A DNA stretch of 64,000 nucleotides from Adineta ricciae. Lineage: Eukaryota > Rotifera > Eurotatoria > Adinetida > Adinetidae. Shown here piece by piece: positions 37,590 through 48,778 of this stretch (position 1 is its first letter; each line of letters begins with the position of its first letter). The DNA lies in contig CAJNOJ010000204.1 of NCBI GenBank assembly GCA_905250025.1, positions 124,001 to 188,000 on the forward strand, given 5' to 3'. A program made the position numbers and the translations under genes. Below the pieces are notes generated by a model, which saw only the letters and a list, made by a program, of their open reading frames with translations, had not been told where the DNA came from and searched no databases.

Positions 37590-39196
37590 ATGGAAGACGA
37601 TGAAGATGATTTCTTCGCTTATCAAGCTGCAAAATCGTTAAATAATAAACGAGCACAATTAAAACAATTTCTCCAAACGTAATTTCTCATTAATTTCCAA
37701 TTTTACGCGAAATTCTTTTCTATTTTTAGTCCAGTAAATCTCAAACAAATCTCTAGTTCAACTGATTCCGAATCTGACGACGAAACCGATCTAATTCCTT
37801 CGAAGAAAACCAAAGCAACAACGAAACCAATAGTTAAATCTTCCATTCAATCTGTAGTCGTTCAATCTGCCGAACCGGAAAAAACCAAAGATTCCATTCG
37901 AAATGAAATCGATGCCATTGTCACATCGTGTTTTACAACGAACAAAGAAAAGAAAAGAAAAATCAAATTAGGCAAACGAACGGCTGCAGACGATCAAGAA
38001 TATGAAAACGAAGATGAATATCTCGCTCACACTTCTCATCGTGGTCGCCATAGTCAGATGAGCAGGTCAGTTGAACATTCGGAAAACGCTCTTCGAATTC
38101 GAGTTTTTAGATCAGCAAGAAATGCGATGAATATTAGCCAATTAGAAGAAGATGATGAAAAAGTAACGCGTGAAACAGCTGCTTATAATCGATTGGATGC
38201 AGTTTTACGTGTAACGAAGCCTTTAGTGGAAAAACAAATGACATCAACAGACGATGATAATAATGAAGATGGTGATGAACCGAGTGAAAGAGGTTAAATT
38301 TTGTTATTTCTTGTTTTGACTTGTGTAGTTCAACGGTCTATAGCGATAAGATATGTCACGACCCTGGTTCGAGTCTTTCTTAGAGAAACGAAAAAGAAAG
38401 ACACGATGATTAATGTTCTAATTTCGATATTGGTTTTCTTTTCAATGGAAATCGATAATAAGAAATGAGAAAACATACGAACGGGCGGTATGAGTGTCTT
38501 TACAATCTATGTTAACCAACTGATGAACATTCAACTTGCCCTCTCTAAGACGTACATGCTGAGTCTATACAAACGGTACTTATGTCTGATGGTTAACTTT
38601 TTCTTTCTTTCGAAAATCTGACTTTGCGTTGTAATCGTTTAGATGATTCACATGGATTGGAGATGATCATGCCGGTGAAAAGTCTTTCATTTAATAAAGT
38701 TACCCTTAACATCGATCATTGCGATGGACGACAATTGACATTAACTTTACCATTATCAACAACATTGAAATCACTCTGTCAACAAGTTGCTGAACATTTG
38801 CATTTATCCTCAATTTATTTGGTTTATAATGATCGAACATTGAAGTTAGATGAAAAAAATCATTCAATGACTCTGAAACAATTGGATTTCTCAACAGATG
38901 CTGATCAGTTTCTTGAATCATATCCATTAATTCGAAAATTGAAAATTTCGATTCAAACATCTTCGAATCGTCGTTCGTCTTTACCATCGAAACGGGAATA
39001 TACAATGATGGATACAGATCGTTTTGAAGTCATCTTCAATGCTTATAAATCTGATACGAAAGCAACAAATGTTCGATTTGAATTTGATGGTGATACACTT
39101 GATCCTCGCGCCACACCGAATGATTATGAAATGGTTGATGAAGAAATTCTCGATGCGTTTATCCTTCCACAAACGTCAACAACAGATAAATCTTAG
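37590..39196 (+). CDS. NFATC2IP / Rad60-Esc2-like SUMO-domain protein
   Basis: Three exons (37590-37678, 37730-38292, 38643-39196) give 401 aa. The N-terminal half is acidic and low-complexity with a basic KKRKIKLGKR segment. Residues ~65 onward include Ser/Asp-rich sequence resembling SUMO-interacting or CK2 sites (SSTDSESDDETD). The C-terminal third holds two ubiquitin-like domains; the last has the diagnostic RFEFDGDTLDPRATPNDYEM and ends DEEILDAFI, as in the Rad60-SLD domain. The family (Rad60, Esc2, NFATC2IP) mimics SUMO and binds Ubc9, acting in genome stability and sumoylation. The second intron is 350 nt versus ~50 for the first and contains a tRNA-like sequence. Poly(A) signal at 39274. 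Confidence 0.85.
38320..38390 (+). repeat. tRNA-like (SINE-like) sequence inside an intron
   Basis: An A-box-like TAGTTCAACGG (38326-38336) and a B-box-like GGTTCGAGTC (38366-38375) are spaced ~30 nt, as in tRNA-type RNA polymerase III promoters. The T-stem does not pair beyond two bases, so this is not a functional tRNA. It could be a tRNA-derived SINE head or a decayed tRNA inserted in the 350-nt intron. Confidence 0.4.
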
Positions 39197-40072
39197 TCAA
39201 CTAAAACCAAACAGATCAATTTTGACTAAGATTCAGATGACTAACTCAGATATTTTTCTTGTTCATTTGTACAAATAAAATTTAATTTTCATTCGACTTG
39301 CAAACAGAAATCTGAATAAAAACCAACAAAAATAGTCGTTAGTCAAATTCAAAACCTATTCAAAATCGGATATTCAGATTCTGATGATCTTATCCCATGA
39401 GTAATTCTATGACTTGACGCGACGATGTGATGACAATAATTTTTAGGTTTCGCTTGTATACCACACGTTGGTGAAGTTAGCACCATATTCGTTTAGGAAT
39501 GCGTTCCAACCGTTCCAATCGATGTTCCAAGTAGAACTCGGCGAGCTCTATCTAGTGGTATGCCCAGTTTCCCTATAACTCGAGTTTTGTTTTTTAGGCT
39601 TCAAATAACGGCAGTACTGATCCAAAAAACTAAAGTTGGGACTAGGTCGCAACTGGGTATACCACTAGATAGAACTCGTTGAGTTCTACTTGGAACGCAT
39701 TCCTAAACGAATATGGTGCTAACTTCACCAACGTATTGAGTTACGTTTTATTTAAAGTCTTAGTAACAAACGCAATGTTTGATATGTCTTGTCAGTTATA
39801 CAAAAACAAAGCAAAATCATATGTCGTAGGATCAAATACAGCGAAGCAAGGAAGAAATAAAAAAAAAGTATTTTCGTGGCACTCGTTGAATTCAATTATA
39901 AATTATTGTAAAATTCAGTGAACATTTCTCTCGTACCACTTAAACGTAGCTTCTGATGGAAATTTTTAGGTATCAGCAGAAGGGTGAGCATGCAAACTAG
40001 AAACAACCTAAAAACGACTCAATGTTGAAAATGTTTATAATAAAAACCCATTGAGGTCAAAGGCATTTTTTT
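39197..40072. other. Intergenic with foldback element
   Basis: Between two convergent genes. Apart from the foldback element at 39465-39733 there is no supported feature; the frame at 39679-39921 starts inside that element and is judged non-coding. Confidence 0.5.
39465..39733. mobile_element. Near-perfect hairpin (foldback/MITE-like) element
   Basis: The left arm (39465-~39579) and right arm (~39651-39733) are inverted copies. ACGTTGGTGAAGTTAGCACC pairs with the end GGTGCTAACTTCACCAACGT, and an inner block around AGTAGAACTCGGCGAGCTCT pairs with AGAACTCGTTGAGTTCTACT. The left arm carries an extra ~23 bp with repeated GTTCCAA. The ~70-bp loop includes a further weak TTTTTTAG/CCAAAAAA pairing. 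No protein is encoded. Confidence 0.8.
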
Positions 40073-42703
40073 TTATTTGTTGAAAGATGGTAATTCTTGT
40101 TCGTCGTCTTGATCTTCTTCTTCCAGTTCATCTTCCTGCTCTTCAGATACCTTTTCTATTGTATCATTATTTAATAATAAATCTTTTCCTTTTTTGATAT
40201 TCTCTTGGTCATCAGGATCATTACCACCCATATTTTCAATTGTTTTATCTAATTTTCCAATTTGTTCATTGACTTCTTTGTTATATTTTTCCCGTCTTTG
40301 TTTCACCATAACTAAAACCTTTTTTTGAATCTCAATGATTTTATCTTTCAGCATATGTGACATTCGTTTCTTTTCTTCTACCGTTCCAGCATTGATTAAT
40401 TTGGCTAGACCAGCTAATTGAGTGATAATATGTTCGTTTGACATATCCACATAGGTTTTGGCCATGACATGTAAAATAAATGCTTGTCGATGAATTGATT
40501 TTGCATAACCTTTTAGATTATCTCTATAGTAATCTCGATCGTTTTTCGACAACTTTTCATATGCCAAAGCATCACGTGTTTCATTGAGAAATTGTTTGAT
40601 AGGTTCGTTTAGTTCAATACTTGCGTGTTTGGTAATTATATTGAAAAACCTGACCAATTTTGACCATTCTTCCTTCAGATTGCCCAGCAATGTTAATGCA
40701 TCATCTAAAACACGAACTGAATTGCATTAGAAGTGTTTTTTTTTACAATGTGAGATAAGATACAAAGACATTCTTCAAGCAATGGATGTCTTTATTTCTC
40801 TTATGTATGTTCACTTACTTAACAACTCAACAATTTTTTGATAATTGATTTTTGCCGGGTCTAAAGAAGCTAATTCGATGCTTAAATCATTTAATTTTTT
40901 TTGATATTCCATCCAATTATTGAAAGATTGATCCGTTGCTGCTTGGGTATCTTTCAGAACTTCTTTCAATTGTTGAGCTTTGAATCTTTCATTGCGATAT
41001 TTATCATTTGCATCATGTGTTGGATTGTTTCCTTTTCCAACATTTGGAGTAGTTGGACCATTTACAAAACTATTTGCAGCTAGTATTGGTTTAGTAAGTC
41101 TTTGTAAATTGTTCCAATCCGCTTTGATTTCTGTTGAAATTTGCATTCCACTTTTCATGTGTTTTATGTATTCAATTGTGTTGTCAATTAGATTAATACA
41201 AGTTTCCATTAAACTTAATGCTTGTGATTTGATCTTATTATGATCAAAACCTCGTTGAACTGCTTTCATGACACTTTCAAAAGCTATTTTATATGCGTCT
41301 AATTCTTGTTCTAGGTGAACTGGATCGTTGATATTTCCATTGAGTTGTTGAATAATTTTATTGATTTGCTCTGAAGTCGTTTTTATCATTGTCAAAATCC
41401 CAGCTGTTTCTGGAGAAATATCTGGAATTGTGTTTGTTACAGCTCCATCATTTCCTGTTGTACCAGCTACTCCTGTACCTTTTTGACCGATAAAACTGAG
41501 TATTTTAGTTAAACCACCAAATGAAAGGAATTGATTTGCGGTAGTTTGAGCAACATCAACAATCATTCGCGTGAAATCTTGTAAAATCGCTTGAAAACCA
41601 GTTGGAATACGTTTTAATGCATCCCGAAAATCTTCTTGTGTTTGTTTTAAAAATGCATTGTCTTTTTCATATTTTTTCTGTAATTCAGTAGCTATTCCTG
41701 CAGTTCCATTGATAGCAGTTTTTGTGATTTCAATTTTTCTAGTTATATTTTTAACACGTTGAATATGTATTCCACGACTGACAGTTGTCACCTGAATAAC
41801 TTCGGATATCAATTGAATAACACTACACAAAGAAGAGAATATTCCGTTGAGAAAAAGAAAATCGATTTAGTTTATTTACTCGTCAAATTTTTTATCAGTT
41901 TCAGTTGCTAAATCGATACATTTGTTTCCAATACGTTCAATATTTCCCAAAGTTTTTGGTAATGATCGATTAATTATCCTTGGTGATCCTTGAATGAATA
42001 ATTTTAAAGCTGTTTGAATATATCCTGGAATTTGTTTCATATAACTCGTTATCGAATCCATATTCTTATGTGCGATATGAAATGCCGTCCAACCATCGTT
42101 TGCTATTTGTATTAATGTACCAGAAAACGATTGTGGATGTTTCATATGGAGAAATTTAAAGTTTGGTACTGATTCTTGTAAGTCAAAATCGCGTTCCGAA
42201 GATAAAATAACCAATTGTCCAAGTAAATTTATCGTAACAGGACCAGCTGATATTAATTCTTCCCATTGAGAATCGATAACAATTTGATTTTTCATCTGAT
42301 CGAGCTTTTCTTCTCCATATAAATCACTTTTCGGTTGAGCTAAAAGAAAAAAACTGGTATTAAAAGCAACAAAAAGAGTTTCTTCTCTCACTTTTCTTTT
42401 TCGTTGGTTTTGATGTTACAGATCGTTTAAAAATCAATTTTCTTGTATTCCAATATTTGTCTTCAGTTGTATAATTTGTATCCATTGATAATAATTCTTC
42501 AGTTACAGGATCATAATATGGATTCGAATATGTACTTTTCGGTGGAAAGACACTAATGACAAGAGAATTCGATTCTGAATTGCCATCTGTAGTTCCACTT
42601 AGAGTTAAGAAAAAGATTCCGATTTCTAAAAGATAAAGTTAAGAAATGCGTGAGAATTACAATTTCAAAACTTACTCAATAGTACGAATGTTCGCATAAT
42701 CAT
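40073..42703 (-). CDS. Secreted, predominantly alpha-helical protein (unknown function) 1
   Basis: Five exons (42703-42676, 42625-42392, 42339-41880, 41822-40819, 40716-40073) total 2370 nt, 789 aa, with matching phases. MIMRTFVLL plus the start of exon 2 forms a signal peptide (core IGIFFLTLSG). After a basic KRSVTSKPTKKK stretch comes a conserved-looking block around FKFLHMKHPQSFSG and GWTAFHIAHKNMDSI, then ~450 residues of long helices interrupted by a Gly/Ala-rich hydrophobic stretch (FLSFGGLTKILSFIGQKG). The tail is acidic (DELEEEDQDDEQE). Long helices with one central hydrophobic hairpin are seen in membrane-inserting alpha-helical proteins, but I cannot assign a family. It lies 148 bp downstream of another secreted helical gene on the same strand. 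Confidence 0.75.
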
Positions 42704-42851
42704 CGATTTACTTGCTGTCGTAAAGAGAAATTCAAAGATCTAAAAGATGAAATGAAAAACTACATGTCAAGGTTAATTGAAGAACAAATAATAAACACGA
42801 ACAAAAAGCGATGAGAAACGTATTTAATTGACAGTAAAAGTTTCTCTCTCC

Positions 42852-44282
42852 TTAGCCTCTTCCTTCATCACAATTGGCGTCATCATCGTTTAGAAGTTCG
42901 TTTTCACTTGTATTCATCGGAACATTTGGTAAAATATTCATTAATTCATTCAAACTATTTTGAATTGATTCTATTTCTTCTTCTGTGATGAGAACGTGTT
43001 GATCGTCAATTGCTTGTGAAAGTAGATTGTTGTTTTTCAATTCATTATAAATATTATTTAATGGTTGAATTAATAAATTAAAATCAATTAAATATTTGAT
43101 TTCTTCTTTCAAAACATGTGATCGACTGGATAAAATTGATACATGATGAACGGCTATTTTCAATTCATAATTAATCGTACTTGTTAAATTTAAATTTGTG
43201 TATAATTTTCCGATTTCAATGTTTAATTCATTGATCAAATCGTTCGCTCGTGTTAAATCGAGTTCCAAGCGTTGTTTGTTGTTCTGATAGTTTGATAATT
43301 GACTTCGATGTTTTTGTAATTGATCACGAGCATTCTGCAAACTATTTAATGCTTCATTACGAATATATCGAGCATTGTTGATACCTTCATGATTGAAAAC
43401 GCTACATACTGGTTTAATAACATACTCTTTCACTCCATCTTCTACTGTTTCATAATGTTCAGATACTTGATCTGCAACTGCTTGTCCGATGTTTTGCATA
43501 TCGTGAGCCGCCTCATTTCCAACGTCTTTCAATGTTTCTCCAGCATTTTGAAAACCCACAGCCACATTATCTCCAACATCTTTGACTGCCTCTTCAGTTT
43601 TTGAAACGACATGCTTTGTTCCGTCTACGATTGTCTCAGCGGCATTACTTACACCTGTTGCTATATTATCGCTGATCTTTTTTATTTCAGAAATTGGATT
43701 CCATCCCCAAAAACGTTTGCTACGACATAATTTTGCCCTTTCTAATTTTCGTTCAGCTTCTTTAACATCGCCTTCAGCTCTATCTAAATCTTTTTGTTTG
43801 TCTTGAATCAAATTTTCCATAATATCCATCTGATTTTTAACATTTTTTATTGCAATGTCAATCTTGGCTTTTTTCGTTGTCATATCGCGAATACGACGTT
43901 TTTGTTTTTCAATTTTCTTCTGAACTGGAATGATTTTTGCTTCGACATGTTTCATTGTTCGATAACTAACATCCACAGTTTCGTTGAGTTGTTCATTCAT
44001 TCGCCGAATATTACAGTGTAAATTTTGAGCAAACTGATGAATTCTGGTTTCATTATCTTCTGATTCTGATGAAATCAATGTTTCATTCTGATTAAAATTA
44101 ACTAATTTTTCGATAATCTTTTCTTTGAAGATTTTGTAAGCTTCAATGTAAGGTGGCACAACACTTGATTTGATAATGTTTCGGTACCAATCTCTATCTA
44201 TTAAATCTTCATCGGCAGAGCCAGTTTCACAACATATAATTAGGAAGACTAATGGTACAAGAATCAACACTTTATCAACCAT
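42852..44282 (-). CDS. Secreted, predominantly alpha-helical protein (unknown function) 2
   Basis: Single exon, 476 aa from ATG 44282, which opens a signal peptide (core ILVPLVFLIICC). Residues ~95-190 form a long coiled coil (KKIEKQKRRIRDMTTKKAKI). At ~187 a CRSKRFWGWNP motif leads into ~90 residues of Ala/Asp/Glu/Lys amphipathic repeats (AAETIVDGTKHVVSKTEEAV; NAGETLKDVGNEAAHDM) with an 11-residue-like periodicity as in group 3 LEA and apolipoprotein-type helices. A second coiled coil follows, and the end is acidic. It may act with the next gene downstream, given co-orientation, secretion and similar architecture, but this is inference. Alternatives are an LEA-like or structural secreted protein. 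Confidence 0.7.
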   Translation of the reverse strand: MVDKVLILVPLVFLIICCETGSADEDLIDRDWYRNIIKSSVVPPYIEAYKIFKEKIIEKLVNFNQNETLISSESEDNETRIHQFAQNLHCNIRRMNEQLNETVDVSYRTMKHVEAKIIPVQKKIEKQKRRIRDMTTKKAKIDIAIKNVKNQMDIMENLIQDKQKDLDRAEGDVKEAERKLERAKLCRSKRFWGWNPISEIKKISDNIATGVSNAAETIVDGTKHVVSKTEEAVKDVGDNVAVGFQNAGETLKDVGNEAAHDMQNIGQAVADQVSEHYETVEDGVKEYVIKPVCSVFNHEGINNARYIRNEALNSLQNARDQLQKHRSQLSNYQNNKQRLELDLTRANDLINELNIEIGKLYTNLNLTSTINYELKIAVHHVSILSSRSHVLKEEIKYLIDFNLLIQPLNNIYNELKNNNLLSQAIDDQHVLITEEEIESIQNSLNELMNILPNVPMNTSENELLNDDDANCDEGRG

Positions 44283-46152
44283 CGGCTTTGTCTGTTTGTT
44301 CGTCAAAATTACTGGAAAATGAAGATAAACATGAAATTAGTAACTATATTTCAAATTAAACGACGGCATGCATATGATTCTGGGTAGTTCAATATCAACT
44401 CATCATGTTATAATCTCCTTTAATAATGACGCTCAAAGTTCATATCGGAAGTAGTTCCTAATCGAACGCGTCCGTCCTTTTCGAAAAGGGCGCCACCGCT
44501 GTGGATACAGTTATTGAATGTCATATATGTGTAGATCTATTAGTTGCATTGGGATGAATGCGTTTTTGCACGACCGTTTATTATTCTCGGCTACAATTAT
44601 GGCTTAGCGCGAATTTTGTCAGCAGACAGTTGCTTTTGTTTTATTTTTATACTGATCGGAACGAATTCTAAGATAGAAGTTATTCACTTTTGGTGTAAGG
44701 AAGTTCGAGCGCACAAATATGACGGATCAGAGAATGTCATACATGTCTAATGTCTTTTTCTCTACTGGAAAACTCAACAGAAGCCATAGCTTATCAGGAT
44801 TCGATGGAACTTTGCAGGGTCCTGGATATGAAGAGGTACTTTTTATATTTCCACGATTGTCAATCACTCCAGGGATGAATATACAGTGAGCAGACAAGAA
44901 AATGAGAATCATACTAGACACAAAAACATTGTCACTTACCTTTGATTATTACGTTGCAACAATTTCAATGTAAATACACACAAAATGTATTCCCATGTAT
45001 ATATATATATGTGTGTCCGAAGCCACATTTAGAAAACAATCGATTCCCCATATTTCAACAGTCCTAAATTTGATATTTAGTATGGGATTTCCCATATTTT
45101 TATCAGTAATTATCTCACTTTATATGCTGAGAATACAAGATGAACTAAAAAACATTCGTTATTTGATGAAATATTAAGTTATGGTGGGAAAAAAATTTGC
45201 AGAAATTCTCCTACGCAATACACTAGAATTAGATTACGTTATCTGTCCAGTTCGCCATTGCTATAAATAACTCGACTTGGAATAAGACCTTGATGTGGGA
45301 AAATACGACGATGTGGGAAAATGGGTAAGTACACTACACTATTTGTGTATTCTTTATTGTAAGTAACATAACTTCACAATAATGAAGAATGTACAACTTT
45401 CTTTTTTCCGCTGAAATGAGTTTCAAATTAATTTTAGTTTGTTTATCGATGGATAGATTTGCTTCTCGAAGAAGTTTTTGCAGAGAAATCATCAATTTAA
45501 AAGGTTTGACACATAACGAACCTCTTTCTCATTGTCTACCACCTAAGAATTCAATTATAATTTGTGATCTCACATTCGCGCTGTTCTACCAATGATACAA
45601 TCGAATATTATAAAAGAGAAACGTTGAAGATACGCCAACCTGACCTTTCTTTTGTGACTATTTTAACATGATTATTCACAATATAAATATGGTTTCACCA
45701 TGTTTTTTGCACAGTCTTATGTAATTGATTCGAAAAATGGTATATGGACAAACTGTTAGATTGTCTATCTAAATTCCATAAGCGAGAAAAACAAATAAAA
45801 ATGCTCGCGATGTGATTTGTGATGAATTCGAAATGATATCTAATCTCTTCGAGTTGATATAACATTCAATTGATTTCTCCCGTGTCAATCTCATGAAAAA
45901 AAATTACATATAAATATTCAGTCAATTCTTTTCCGTATCAACATCCAATCACTAGAGACATCTTACTTGACTTAATATAAATGAATGAACAAGCAGAAAC
46001 ATAACCAATGGTAGTTATACGTACGCATTATTATTATTATGTATCTACTCTACACTTACCTTCCCAAACAATAAAACATATTGAAATTTCAATATTGTTT
46101 GATCATAAAATTGTATGTTTGTAGATAAACTTTTCGTTAAATTTCGTCTACT
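44283..46152. other. Intergenic
   Basis: No gene is recognised. A GC-richer patch at ~44463-44515 and a TA-rich simple repeat near 44998-45012 are the only landmarks. Small frames (for example 44995-45177) lack support. Confidence 0.45.
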
Positions 46153-47968
46153 ATGCTCCCTAAAGGCACATTCGAACAATTTCCTGATGAAATTCTTCTA
46201 TTGATTTTTCGTTATTTATCCTCTATGGATATTCTATTTTCATTCTATGGATTAAATTCTCGCTTATCTCAAACAATCAATGGTTATTGTCAACATATTG
46301 TTCTCTGTCAACTTCCATTTAAACAATATCATCACATATCTACTTCGATTTTACCTTCAATTTCTTCTGAAGTTTATTCATTAACAATCAGTAATGAATG
46401 GACCGGTGTTTTATCCAAAGTATTTCTCACTGATTTTGGTCAAAGAATGTCTTCGATATTTCCAAATTTACAACATTTAACTTTGATTGCATTTATTAGT
46501 CAATCGTTAGGATTAATTCTCGATTGTCTTGAAGATTTTCATCATTTGTTGGAAATAAACATTCATGGTCTATTCGCTGAATTTGAAAATGCGATTCAAT
46601 CCGAATCATTTTTGTATCGAATCTTTTCGGCGAATAATCATCGTTTAAATTCAATTCTATTTGATAATTTTTCCACTGCTTTTCATGTGAATTCAACAAA
46701 TGCCGAAATGAAATTCGACAATATTACAAAATTACGTATTGAATTGAAAACTATTGTTGATCTCCATCGACTATTAACAATTTTACCAAATTTAGAATAT
46801 CTTCATACAAGAATTCACGATGAATCATTTGAAATCGACAAGACCAATGGAAATCGTCTGGTTTCCAAATTGAAATTCTTTCATCTTCAATCGGTTCGTC
46901 ATTGGTGGATATTTTCGGAATTAGAATCGATTCTAAAACGTTTGTCAAATGTTGAACATCTGGCGATTAACATTGATGGTTATTCAGATGTGAATCTCAC
47001 CGATGGAGAAAAACTCTTTTCTCTTCTTTCAAAATTTCCATTGAAAAACTTTCATTATTTACTTCGACTGCACGATTCATCGTTTCTCGATCAAAAAAAT
47101 GTTCTCTCTACTTGGCAACAATTCAATCAACAATTCGTCTGTGTTCAAACAGATAATGATCATAGTTTAATTCTTTATTCATTACCTTTTCATTTCGAAG
47201 ATTTAGTTCTTCAATGTTCATTGGCAAAAACAAAAATCTTCAATGAAAATTATTCAAATCAAGTCAAACTTTTACATTTATATTCTGTACCGAAAGATAT
47301 CGATGAAATATTCTCAATTATTTCCAAATGTTCACGTTTACATCGTCTGTGTTTACAATTCGGTCAAAATCACATGAAAAGTAAATCATTTGCTTAACTT
47401 TTTCTCTTATTCGTTATGATTTTCATCGAATTTAGAATCTTCACAACAACAAAATCAACTTTGTCACCTATCTCATTTGACAACAATAACAATTATGAAT
47501 GGATCATCGATCGATCTAAATAGTTTTTGTAAATTAGTTGAACAATTACCTAATCTCAATACGATGAATATTGAAGATGAATTATTACAATTATTAATGA
47601 TGAATCAATTCATTGATGAAAGTTTGAAATCTAAAATTACTCATTTATGTATTATTGTACATTCTTCGGATATTTTTCAATTTATTACTTCATCAATATC
47701 TTTATTAGCATCGACATTTTCTTCACTGAAATATCTTTATTTTTGGTTTGAAAAAGAATGTCAAACATCGGAATCGTTAATTTTGTCTGTTTTCAAACAT
47801 TTATCGATGTGGAAATCTTTGATTGCATTTGTAACTGTGGGAATTATTCTTCAACCTGAAATTTTAGCCAAAGGAATTCGAGAATGGACAGTGGAAAACT
47901 CGTATTTACATGACAATGATTCATTTGTTGTTGATTATTTCGAAGAGAGATTTCGATTATGGTTATAA
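46153..47968 (+). CDS. F-box protein with LRR-like C-terminus, paralogue 1
   Basis: Two exons (46153-47380, 47436-47968) give 586 aa. Residues ~8-45 are a clear F-box (FEQFPDEILLLIFRYLSS). The rest is an irregular LRR-like solenoid with repeated leucine strands (FPNLQHLTLIAFI, LPNLEYLHTRIHD, SNVEHLAINIDG). It is likely an SCF substrate adaptor by family analogy. The paralogue at 56782-58604 has the same domain plan, the same intron position (phase 1, after a K/VP residue, before a AATCTT exon start) and the same C-terminal end (FRLWL). AATAAA at 47994. Confidence 0.88.
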
Positions 47969-48237
47969 AACTGTTTTAATATATTTTTTTATTAATAAAA
48001 AGAATTGTTTACACAAACGATAATCATCTCATTTCAATGTTTTAGTCTTCCAAAGTTATTTTCATTCTATTTAAATGATTATATGCAGAACGGATACATG
48101 TCAAACATCTTTTTGACATTGCGCGGCCAGAGCGAAATCATCTGGAAAAGTGTAAGAGTTGAATGCTTTATAGGCAAATAATTAAGTAGAAATCTTCCAC
48201 CAGGTAAAGAGATTCTGTTGGAATATTGTTTTTACAG

Positions 48238-48576
48238 AATCATTGAAAGAAAATCAGCTTTGTGAATTACTGCTGTTTGGCAATGATGATAGTAAGGAAT
48301 TGATGAGTAGCAAATCTGAATAGTTTAACTATCGAAGATGAACTATTCGATCTATTATTGAATAATGAAAGTATTTAGGATATTTTGAAACATCAAACTA
48401 ATCATTTCTCTGTGTGGAAGTGTTTGATTATGTTTGTAATTGTATGGATTGTCTTTCAATCTATAGTTTTAACAAAAGGGGTTTGAGAATAGGCAGTAGA
48501 AAACTCTTGTTTATGAGACAAAGATTCATTTATGGTTAATTATTTCGAAGAGAGGTTGTGATTATGATTGTAAAAT
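48238..48576 (+). pseudogene. Decayed fragment of an F-box paralogue (second exon)
   Basis: Bases from ~48238 resemble the second exon of the F-box gene ending at 47968: ATCGAAGATGAACTATTCGA aligns with the ATTGAAGATGAATTATTACA block, and later blocks match ATGTGGAAATCTTTGATTG, ACAGTGGAAAACTCGTATTT and GATTATTTCGAAGAGAG. A central ~100 nt is missing. Several in-frame stops break the copy (for example TTTAGG, GTTTGAGAATAG, TTATGA), so it cannot encode a protein. Confidence 0.8.
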
Positions 48577-48778
48577 TATTCTTTATATCGAGATACTTTT
48601 TTGACGTTCTTCTATCGTGTTAATAAGAATGCTTTTGACTGAAGGTTCTTTTATAGAAGACTGAAGAAAATTGATAAAAAATTCTGAAATTTTATTTAAA
48701 ATAATATTCTTCTGAAACAAAAAATCTTGCATAAATGCTAAAAACACGTTTTTTCTTATTTGTGTGTCCAGTTTGGGA

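Noticed and set aside
38326-38375. Functional tRNA gene
   Set aside because: A- and B-box-like motifs are present but the T-stem and anticodon arm do not pair.
39679-39921. 80-codon frame after the hairpin element
   Set aside because: It begins within the right arm of the inverted repeat and has low-complexity, non-conserved sequence.
43389-44021. Plus-strand hydrophobic frames opposite the second secreted helical gene
   Set aside because: Antisense shadows of a long, well-structured minus-strand frame.
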